Shown here piece by piece: positions 1-11,000 of a stretch of 64,000 nt of DNA; positions within the stretch are counted from its first letter, which is position 1; each line of letters opens with the position of its first letter. The stretch comes from Baylisascaris procyonis (lineage: Eukaryota; Nematoda; Chromadorea; Rhabditida; Ascarididae): NCBI GenBank assembly GCA_037389465.1, contig JAZARR010000110.1, positions 2,609,501 through 2,673,500 of the forward strand. The letters run 5' to 3'. The notes beneath the pieces were generated by a model that was given only the letters and a program-made list of their open reading frames with translations, was not told the origin of the DNA and did not search any database. The position numbers and the translations under genes are program-made.

Positions 1-158
1 TGATTTATAGTTGATTGTTTTATTGAATTTTTGTGAAAATATTTTCAATAAACTCTTGTAACTGGTAAAATTGTATTACGGAATATGTGATTATATATTT
101 TTGTAATGTTTTGATGTTACTATTCGGAAGGTTCGTTTGAGTAAATTTCAGCTAAATA

Positions 159-166
159 TGACGTCA
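159..166. promoter_or_regulatory. Perfect CRE (TGACGTCA)
   Basis: Full palindromic cAMP-response element in the intron 31 bp before the KID exon of the CREB gene itself. Binding is inferred from the motif only. Confidence 0.5.
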
Positions 167-196
167 TGTAGAACTTTCTCACGAAGCGTTTTTTAG

Positions 197-276
197 AATC
201 CACAGTCGGACGAAATAATAAGTGAGGATGAGGCACGACGAAGACGTGAGCAGCTAAATCGGCGACCATCGTATCG
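197..276 (+). CDS. crh-1: crh-1 exon: first half of the KID with PKA/CaMK site
   Basis: Reads NPQSDEIISEDEARRRREQL and then NRRPSYR. The serine in RRPSY is the equivalent of CREB Ser133. Acceptor TTTTTTAG at 195-196, donor GTAGGC at 277. It ends after two bases of the Arg codon, completed by the first base of the 7134 exon. Confidence 0.95.
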
Positions 277-3200
277 GTAGGCGATTGTTTATTCAAGTTC
301 GATTTATTTGCTGATTAACCTTTAATAGGAGCATAACAGTACGCTGTTATGTATGTATGAGCTATATTTATGAAGGGGAATTTTTGTAGAGGTGATCGGG
401 TTCCTCATCGGCATAGGTTGATTTGTGGATTTTTACGCTTACATAGAGTTCGGATCCATAGTTGGTTTAGCTTATTCTTATGATTTTTCGTCAGTTGTAT
501 TATAGTGTTGAAGCTTGTTGAGTAAAAGCAGTTAGCGAGTTGTTCTATGTTTATGACACATTTAGCGACAACAAAATTTTCTAAAAAAATGTCGTAATTT
601 TTGAATGAAGAGAAAATGCAAAATTGATCTCTCTATTGGTAGTCGTTCTATGAAGATCATCATTCTGCATCAAAAAAACTTGAGAGTTTTGCAATATTTA
701 GATGGCTTATGCAAATTGCATTGCAATGATCTCATTGAAATTACAAATTCATGCAATATGTCAATTGAATGAGCACTATGCAAAGAGTAAAATAATGCGC
801 CATTCATATTTGGCGCATCCGTTCAAATCGATTTGATACTGCGTATTGCAAATTTGATCAATTCTTTGCAAAAAAAATACATTTAAATTAAAAAATTAAA
901 TCGCGTTCATAGTTTATATTTACCAATATTAATTTAGAGTACTATGTCTTGTATTGTTAGCGTGCCGTTATGAATAGTATAGTAGCAAGCATTGCCCCAA
1001 GTTGAAGCAAGTTAGTCCCTCAACGCTAGGATATTGTTCCCACTCGCTATGCGTATATTCGGCGCGAATATTGCGGTTGCCATGGTAGCATAAATTCAAT
1101 GCTCTCGAGTGCATACGTTATGATGTATAGTGCGTGATTCCGTTTCATAAATAACCTATCTGCCTAGCTTCATTATATGAAGTTTTTTTTTTTGCTGATG
1201 TGCTTTACAATAATTATCAATTAATATTTTATGGTTAACTTTAAGAAATTCGGTGAGTTTCATATTTTTGGTAGCATTTTAAGTAATACAGTTGTATAGC
1301 CGAATGTTTAAGCGATCTAAGGCGGACGTTTTTAAATGAGCGCTTTTTGTGTACATTTCATTCATGATTTGGCGACAGATGACGGCTGTCACTAATGATT
1401 TGGCGTTTTTAAATATTAAAATGAATGCAACAGGTGTGATATCGAGATATAAGGCTTAATTTTTGGCTGTTTGTGTAAAGGAAATCAAAACCTAGAGCGT
1501 TAGCTTTCATAAAAATTTCTTGCTAGCACATGAATTGTTCCTTATTTAAGGACATAATTACCCAAAGGTAAGGTTGTTGATTATTGCTGTGATAGTTGTG
1601 TCGACATATGAATCAGTAAGTAACGATCCGTAATTTTGTTTGTTCTATTGTATAGGAGATTGATAGTGGTCACTTTATTTTGCCATATTTTTCTAATGGT
1701 CACTTTGTTGAATTTTTCAAATGGTCAGCATATTTCACCATATTTTTCTAATGGTCACTTCTTTTCTTATTATCTTCACATGTAATCTTTGATAAGGGCA
1801 ATATGGCTCAGTTGATTTTTTTTCGTCTACCTTTGTATACGTTGACCTCTAGAAATATGTTGTTTTGATCTTCTTGAATCGCACAAGTATTTATTCAGGG
1901 TTTTATTAGCACTATGCCAAGTAGTTCCCTTTGTTTGCATCTCATTTTTGCATCATTTAGATCCTTTTTGTGTTGCAAGTATTTATTAGTGATAAGTAAT
2001 CATAGTTATTTGTTTGTATGTTCGTTTATTTGTTTATTTTTGACTGATGTTATCTTGCAACGTTGAAGTTCCATATCAGTGATAAGTTTAAAAAAGATCA
2101 TCCAATGAAGTAAGAGCGGCTACCTTTAATATGGATGGCTATAGTTTCGTACTGAATGGGGTTACTGACTAATATGGGAAAATTTTTTAATTAGATTTGA
2201 AGGATTTATCTATTTCAAGGTATATTTAGATTGATTTTCATATCGAAATCATTGATCTTTTGCTTCATTTTAGGGCATCATATGATGATCAAATAAAACT
2301 GTCACATTTGAGATGCAGTATTTTACGGGAAACTAGTTTTTGGGAAACTAGACTTCTCAGTGGGAAAACAATTCTTCCGTTTCTTCTATTTTTGATTTTT
2401 TTTTTCTTCTGGGTGGTTCTCACCTGATTATCAATTCATACTTCCAACATGCGTGTTTTTCACTCCCCCCTCCCCCTCCCCCCCGTCATCCCTTCCCTAC
2501 TATCCTTCACAAAACATTCCTCTGCAATGAATTGAGGTAGATGAGGCGATTGAAATCAAGTTTAACTAGAGAGTCGTTTCAAAGAGGGGTGAGCGGAAGC
2601 GAGGGAGGGGAGGGGAATTATTATGTACGTTAATAGAGGCACTGATCGAAAGTGTTTGTTATTCATCATTACTTGCACTTATAATTTCTAGTCAGTTCTA
2701 TTTGGCGAATATTTAATTGCTTTTATTGAGATATGCAACTATTATCTGAATTTATTAGTGCATATATTTTGGTTTCTATTTTTATTTGGATGGAAAATTA
2801 GCTGTAATTTTCCCAATAGTTATTACATGTCGCGGTTTCTTTTTTTTAATCGTCAAACCACATTTTCAACTCCCCTGTGTTATATCTCCCCCTTCCCTCC
2901 CCTCACCTTTCCCCCACTTCCCCCGTCATAATTAAATCATTTCAGGTCATGACGACGAATTAAGAGAATAAAAGGGAGAAGAGGGAGGATAGTAGAGAAG
3001 CTAGCTAGTTGTCTAATATTCTATGCAGTGAATACAATATGATGTCACAAAATGTGTGCATACTAATTTTGACAAGTGGATGACGAATGTTACGTCAGAG
3101 TGCGTTGTTGTTTGTTCATGAGTATTACTCTTGATGTCCACGTCATCCCAACTAGTGGCCTAAAGTGCGAATTTTTTTTTTATTATTGGAAAGGTCCCTA

Positions 3201-3427
3201 ACTTTGTAATTTCTCAAAGTTGAGGTTCGAGATCGGGAACTATATGCAGATTTCTTTTCACTCTCAATTAAGGAAATGAGTTAGTCAAACTTTACGATAT
3301 CTTCATATTTATAAGCCCAGGGTGTATAGCATTCATATTGTTTTCGGCTTTGCACCTTTCGTCGTTTCATTATTATAAATGATTTAATTAATTAATTAAA
3401 TGTAAGTAAATATTTAAGTATTTAAAA

Positions 3428-3504
<77 letters not shown>

Positions 3505-5051
3505 ATACACATAATACCACCCATTTCCACAAAATTTTATCATTCAAAGTCAGACCACATATGTCGTAATATTTACAAATTGAAACATGACGTCATTGAT
3601 TGGGCTTTTTTAACTAAGAGCGCCGAAAGAAAGAAATATACGAGATATAATTAACTATTGATTTCTAAGAGTGCTGTTCAGTCTAGTTCAGTATAGGGAT
3701 GTTTGCTAACAATTTGACGTCACTCGTGGTGGGTGCGTCTGTATTTTCGCTCTTTTTCTTCAAGACGTTTGTTCATATGTTTCATTGATTATTTTCGCTA
3801 TTTTTAGTTGTTGCCGCTATTCTGTAATGATGAATCTATGGGAAAAAAGTTGAAAATTAAATTCTGCCTGGCCGATTTTTTTTTTGTTTGTTTCAAAAGC
3901 GTTGAGATGTTATTTTTAATTCCTAATCCACTTTAGCTTTAATTTACTGTCTTTAATTCCGATCCAGTTCAGTGCCCGTATGGAATCTTTAATTCCCATC
4001 TGTTTCCATATAACATGTTTATATTTTCATCGGTTTTATTGTATTTTTGAAAGAGTAGGACTGTATTTAATTATTCTTAGATTCTTTTTTTTTTGTTTAT
4101 AGCATATGAGTTTCTAATTCTCAGCGAAATTATTTTTTTCATCAGAGACGGATGTTTTATTCGTATTAAATGTTTGCCAAAGGTTATAGTGTTTCGGTTC
4201 GTCTGAGAATACTCATAATATTTCTCTAAATTTTAAGAGAAGGCAGTAAAGAATAAATATTTTAGAGGCTAATTTCTTATAACAATAAAAGTTTGAAATT
4301 TCTACTCAAATATTTTAGCACATAGCCCATATATGGATTTCCATTTTTGATCCATAAACTAAAGAAATAGCAGTAAATAAGTTAAGGTGGAATGTTTAAA
4401 GATTTTCGAGATTGTTTATTTATGAATCTAAATCGTGCGATTTTTTGTAGTTAACCTGAGGCAATTTTTGTTGCAATATTTTTATGTGTTATATTTTAAT
4501 TTTTATTTATTTTTTAGCAGTGTTTAGAAAATTTCCTTCAAAAAAAGGTTTACATATAAAGGTGTATTTATCTAGACGCTAATTATTTAGCATAAGATTC
4601 TTTAAACTTATCACAGATAGTATTAGGTGATTAGAATATTAACTAAGAGTGGCAAGTGTATGCGCCAACATAAATATATGTAGGTATCGGCCGAAGAAAA
4701 ACATCTGCGAGGAGCAGCGATGCTTATGTGTGGGAGTGGGTAGGATTCTTTTGGTTGTTCATGTTGTTGTTTCTTTTTTCCACTTTCGAAGAGCCGGCTG
4801 ATCGAGAAACATGTTCGCATCCCATTTAGATGACGTCATGTATGGCGTAACTTCGTGACGAGACACATGTATCTAGACGTTCATATTGCTTCCTGACACT
4901 TACTAGGGAGCACCTTGTGTGATTATGGGGCATAGGTAGTGAGTGAGATTGCTGGGAAAGTGAGAGAAAGCGAGTCGACAGAGAAAGCTGTCACGTCGAG
5001 AGCCTATGGATTGTCGGAGCGAAGACTGCAGAGTGTCTCGATGCTTTTGAC

Positions 5052-5097
<46 letters not shown>

Positions 5098-8000
5098 TGA
5101 GAGAGAAGTGAAACCATTGAAAATCATTTATGCAAGGTGGGAATGTAAATTTAAAATAATAGGGCATTGAACGTCAGAGGAAAGGATAGACACTAAAGGA
5201 AATTTCTAGATTTGTGAGCGGACAGAATTGGTGTTGAGGAGAAGATAGAAGAGTAGTAGTAGATCGGTAGGTGTGTAAAACAAATTCATTGCTGGCCATT
5301 ACTACAATACACAAGAGCAAATGGGGGATGTTCGAGACGACAGACGCAACAGGCATATATACATGATAAAAGAGTATATGAAAAGAGGAAAATGGTGACG
5401 AAAGAAGACGAAAAGATAAATGACGGCAGTGCAATATTGGGAAGTGATAAGTAGTCGATTGTGAGATAGAGCGTCATGCGTTAAACGTGCCAGCTTGAAA
5501 GGCTGACATGGTGATGCGATGTGAAGGTTGCATATGAGAGAGGTAGCTTGATTGCTGGAGTTGCTTCATTGGCTAGCTTATTGCCACACGTCTGGCTAGA
5601 GGCTACGTTCATGGGTGCACAATGAATGAAGCTGTCCTATATTCGGATGCGATTGTGAGGCTACGAAATTTCGAACCTGAGGTATGCAATAGTTTCCGGT
5701 TGCTATGATATTATCATTTTGGGATACAAATATAATGGACGTTTTATTTGGATGCTCCTACCTCTTTTTCCCCTCTTTCCTCTCCTTTCCCCTTTCCACG
5801 TCCTCCTCCTTCCCTCCTACCCCCCCCCCCGCCCTCCCCGATTCGAGTCTTGCGGAAATAGGTAGAATACTTGCGTTAATAATTCATTTATACTGGCATA
5901 ACTACTTGAAGGTTGTTTGATTGATACTGTAGCTAAATTTGCATTCGGCACTCGAAAATGCGGTGTAATAAATCGATGAATTAGTAGTTGAAATAAAAAA
6001 GACTTTTAGCTATGAAATTAGCTATATATTAGCGGATTACCTGGAAGAAAAGATCAGGGATTCCCCTGCCCGAAGTTTGCTGACGGTGTTTGAGACGAGT
6101 TTTTTTTTGCTTCTAATTTAGTTCCCGAATACGCCTCAGAGGTTATGCTATTGCGTATATACATCAGAATTTCCTTTTCTTCATTACTTGATTATTTCAA
6201 TAATGAACAGTGATTCCACTTTCTAAGTCTACTTTCATCTACATTCGTTGTAGCTATCCTGAGAAAAGTTATTCCAATAGCGTCCTTTGCTTGTTTGTTT
6301 TTTTCGGGCTTTTTTTTGCGATTTCTGTTTGTGTTTAAATGGATAGTCGCTGAGGAGGCGAAATAGAAATGATATATAGGTACTCTGTGCTTTAGCAGTC
6401 CAATTTCAAGATTTATTTTCTTTCGGTGATGAGCGGCGATGGGGGAGGGGGAAAGGGATAGGGGGAAATGGTTGTGTTTGCATCGTGAGCAGTCCTTTGT
6501 ACTTTGAACAATTTTTCTCAAATTATTTGAAAGAATCGACAATTAGAGTCTCTTGTGTGGGTGTATATTACGTTTTATTGTCTACATTCTATATAACGAA
6601 ACACCTAATTACGCCTATTAAATTTTGAATAAAAGATATACACTTGTATAGTTTACTCAAGGGTATAATTAATGTTCGCATTGGTGTGAGTTTGAGTCTT
6701 TTCATAATTTTTTCTATTGTTGTCATATTTGTTTATAATTTAGAGAAAATTCTATAGTTATTGTATAATTTTATAGGCAATCTATCATTGAGCATTCTTT
6801 GATATTGTTGTCATCGTCGATGAATATCTGTCGTTTGATAACTTATTGATAGAATAATGTTGCTGCTAAAATATTCAATTTATCGCTTTGCTACTTTGAT
6901 CTATCTTTGTGGAATATTTTTTATAATCAGTTTTATTAGTTTATAGTTTGAATTTATTCATATTTAAATTATCCATATTTAGTTTACAACTTAGTAATAT
7001 TGAGGTAATTGTAGCTGTATTTTCCACTTTGACCTATTGAATTTATAGTTGAGGTTATGCTTAGCATTTATTAGCTGTCAACATTATCAAATCTAACAAA
7101 AAAATAAAATAAATAAATAAAAATTGGTTGTAGAATGATTCTGAAAGATTTGGAAACTGTCGATAAGCAACTCAAAAAGGATCCAGACGAACCGAACGCA
7201 TCACCGATTGTCGTCCAAATATCCGCACAACAACCACAACCGAGTAACACACCACATTGTAAGTTGGAGCGATCTTTTCCGGTCGTTTTGAAATATTCTT
7301 TATGAGTGAATTTTTTATTTACGGGAGGTTTCGAGAATTTACTGGTCATAAGCTTGTCCATGTCATTTTCAGTAGGCGCCTTTTTTTGAAATTTGCGAAT
7401 GCTATAAGCCCGGGATTCTATCGCAAAGAAATATAGATGTGATCATAGTCGCTCTAAATTGTTCCGGTCGGCGAATGCAATTAATTGAAGCGGTTGTTTT
7501 GTTATGATTGAAATATGTTACACTTATTTATTTATTTATTTATTTTGCAGCAACAGTGCCGACAAATCAGATGGCTGAACAACGCTCACTTCCATCACGT
7601 CTCGATCATCCCTCCTATATTGCCCCATCAGGTCAGTCTTATCTACCTTAGTACTAAATTTATATAGGGCTGCAAAGGAATTTAGGGGCTTTAACGTTCA
7701 AGGAGCGAAACTTATACAATGGGGCACCTCGGAGTAGGGAAAAATCGCAAAATGGAGAATCCGTTTTCAATAAAATTAAGAAGAAAAGTGTTTAAAAAAA
7801 TATTTTATTATAACTCTTGAATCCTTTCATATGACAATAATCTTATGTTCAGAGAAAAAGGTGAAGTTAGTATTCCAGTGCATACTGAAAACCAATCGAA
7901 TGTAATACGGAATCGACTATTTTCCCCTTCTTTCAATTACGTAATTATATTTATTATTTCCTTTTCTTTTTTGAATTTTTTATTCGCGTCATTTTAATGT

Positions 8001-11000
8001 TTTTTGAGCATAAATTTGTGAAATCGTTGCACTTGAATGAAATAACTGCGAATTCAACAAAATTGCAGTTTTGAAATTTTTTTAAAAGTGAAATAGCTTT
8101 CTTACTGAGAGCCATTGGGAGCGCTGATAGGCTATTGCGTTGATATTAAAACATTAGGAAAGACGACTGGTAAGACCGCCGATCACTTGATTGCATTAGT
8201 TGCTTGAACGTTATTGTAAGGGTCAGCTTCCCTTGGCTCGTCTAAGCATCCAGGTTTCCTTGATTTGCACCCTCCTTCAAGGTGCGGTAGAGTGAACTGC
8301 GAGAGGCATGGGTACAAAGGGGACAATCTCTAACACTTATGCAATAAGGTGACAAACAAGAAGGGACACTAGAATAGCTCCAGTCGCCGGCACGGCCCTT
8401 AGTGGCGCTGCGAACTCCACTATGCAGCCGGTCACCTCATGCGTTCCACGGCCGTGCGTAGACCCACTCGGCCTTACGAAGAGTCTGGAAGCTAGAATAG
8501 CCCAGGTGGGGTTCACAGTGCGATTACGGGGTCATGCCAACGATTGAAGCCGTCCTGGTATTCCTTCATATTTTTCACCTTGTTGTATAAGTGTGATAAA
8601 CTGTTCATCCTTGTACCTGTATCGTCTCGCAATTTACTTGACCGCACATCCACAGAGGCTGCAGTTCCTCAAGGAGACCTGGACGACTGGAAGAACCAAA
8701 GAGAGCTGGTCGTTACATTACAGAATAGATCAATAATGAAAGGGAATAGAAGTTAACGATCGTCGAACAGGTCGAAATATGTTGGAAAGTGAAGGATTAT
8801 AAATATTATTAGAGATAGGGGCTTGGCAGTTCTGATGGGTTGAGTAGGTAGCGTGTCGTCGTTTAGATGTTAGTTGTACCTTCTATTGTTTTGATACTTC
8901 AGGTAGTTTTGTATTTCAGGTGTGCCGAATTTAAACGTGCAATCGAACGGTGAGGTGACGCTGAATCCATTGTCGGGGATGCACAATGTTGGACCGGCTA
9001 CTATGATTGGACAGTATTCACCTGCGAGTGTCGCCGCCGCTGCAGCAGCTGCAGCAGCAGCCTCGAGGGGTGCTTCTACACCCAAACAGGTACTCAGTCT
9101 TTTATGTAACATCTAAAGGGATTAGGTCGTTGTTTAAGGACACCTCCACTGTTCGTGAATTGTAATATCGCTAGAATTTCTTCAGCGCCTTGTTCATCGA
9201 AAAAAAATCCGTCTTTGATTTTTTGGGTTTTTTTTTTGGGGGGGGGAGAAGGTTTCCCTGGCCATGGATTTTTCTCGACCTTTTCTAGGTCCTTGGCATC
9301 TTCAGGGGCTGTTTCGATATTCCAACGCTGCCCGCTCTTTTATAAGTTGTAAAATTGCTCAACGCAAAGTTACGTCATTCAGGGTTGTTTGAGTTTACGT
9401 CTCGAGCAAATCATTTGTAAGGTATATCTGTGGCTGCTTAGCGTTTCCTCTATTTTCTGACTTTTTAGCCGTTTCCATATCGGTGACTAATTCGGATGTT
9501 CCGTCGTTTCGGTGTTTACCAACGTTACTTATATTTTTTAGCAGTTTTATGAAACGTCTTATTTTTGGAGGGCTTAAGCCGTCCGCCGTTCCACTTTGCA
9601 AAAAGATTTAATTTACGACTTTCTTCACTGGACTGGATAGGTCCGCTCTAGTTGGGATGGCTATGTATCTTTTTTTGTTTGTGTCTCAATCGATTCGAGT
9701 CTTTAAAATGTGGCGTTGACACTCTCGCTGTTCTGGTGCTACCTATGCGTTGCTAATTTTACAAATTTATTCACGGTTTGAGTAGGAGTGTTTTCGTTCC
9801 TTTTGATATCAACCATCTCCACTGCCCCCTCCCTCCCCCTCCCACCACCCTACCCCTCTCCCCCCATTCTTCGTTTCGTTTTTGATGAATTGTTGTCCTT
9901 TATTTTAACCGTCAAATTTTTGCTAATTTTGCCGATAAAATTGTTGTCCCGCCTTTGGAAACTGCGTTCACCTACATAGGCATGTTCCTCTTGTTTTACC
10001 CCATTTTTTTCCTCACGCTCGCCACTCCTAGAAGATTAGTGTGGCTCTCGCTGTCTTTGTATTTCTTGCAGCTAATTACCGTTTTGCGAGTTTATACGTC
10101 GATCTTCGATGGATCTTCATGGCCCACTTTTCCGCTTCAGTAGCGGCCCAAAAGTTTTGATGAGGTGATGGATGGGTGTCCATATGTTGCTGATTTGTCA
10201 GCACTTAATATCAAGTTTGGGAACGAGTACGAGGCATTAAAACCTAAAGCCTTATCAATTTCTTGGCACTAAGCAACAGTGATGTTTGACATTGTAAATT
10301 CGTGAATAGTATGGAAGCAGGTACCATGGAATAACAGTTTCAGGAATTGGGTCCCACAGCAGGTCCATCATCGGGCTCTGTTGGTGGTATGCTGCCTTTA
10401 AATGCGGATGTACTTGGTTTGAAAACGATGGGTGGTGATGGGCAAACGTTTGCGACTGGCAATCATGGAATGTCACCAGGTATTTTAATATTTCCCAGCA
10501 GTTCCACCTCACTTACCTTTCAAAAAGGTTTTCCTCCAGAGTATATTCGAGTATGCAGTTGGCATTTTTATTTTGCGTTTTTCCTGTAATGGGAAAATTT
10601 GGTTATTGGAAGCCATCTGGCACCTGGGTTATAATCATTATCGACTTTGATACGAACGTGGAGCTAAAGTGGGAGATTGGGGATTGAGAGAAGGGAACAA
10701 AGAAATGAATTCGAAGCATTAATAAATGTTGGCGAACCCATATCCATTCAGGCGGAATAAGCTAAATAATGATGGATTGTGTATGTGTGTGTGTTCTGAA
10801 AGAACGTAACTAATGTTGGGAGGAAAAAAGGACAAGGAATAGAATGAGCTTTGCAGTATTTTAAGCGATCTGAATTCGATTTCTTTGGGTTTTTTATTAG
10901 TCGGATTGACACAAGGGTGCACGAATTTCAGATCGCTGTAGCCAACCGTCTGTCTCTACTTTTTATTCGTATTTCTTGCTCAGTTTCTATGGAACTCAAT

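Larger units (their letters stand above)
277..7133 (+). other. Large crh-1 intron (6,857 bp)
   Basis: AT-rich with no coding exon I can support. It holds TGGTCA repeats (1667-1757), two C/T-then-G/A-rich block pairs (2463-2620, 2881-2998), an (AT)n run, three perfect CREs, an (AG)n run and a C/T tract (5761-5840). Candidate site of an internal promoter. Confidence 0.8.

Noticed and set aside
3427..3654. 75-codon frame with an Ile-Tyr run
   Set aside because: Translation of the AT microsatellite; no other coding evidence.
5622..5681. Possible alternative first coding exon of crh-1 (20 codons before a GTATGC donor)
   Set aside because: It ends in phase 0, and joining it to 7134 would put the CREB frame out and hit a stop. 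It could only serve as untranslated leader.
8544..8756. 70-codon frame in the crh-1 intron as an extra exon
   Set aside because: Starts at TTG, has no splice sites that keep phase with 7631 and 8920, and no family resemblance.
8870..9112. Minus-strand 80-codon frame with an Ala run
   Set aside because: Antisense shadow of the Ala-rich crh-1 exon (GCA/GCT/GCC read in reverse still gives small residues).
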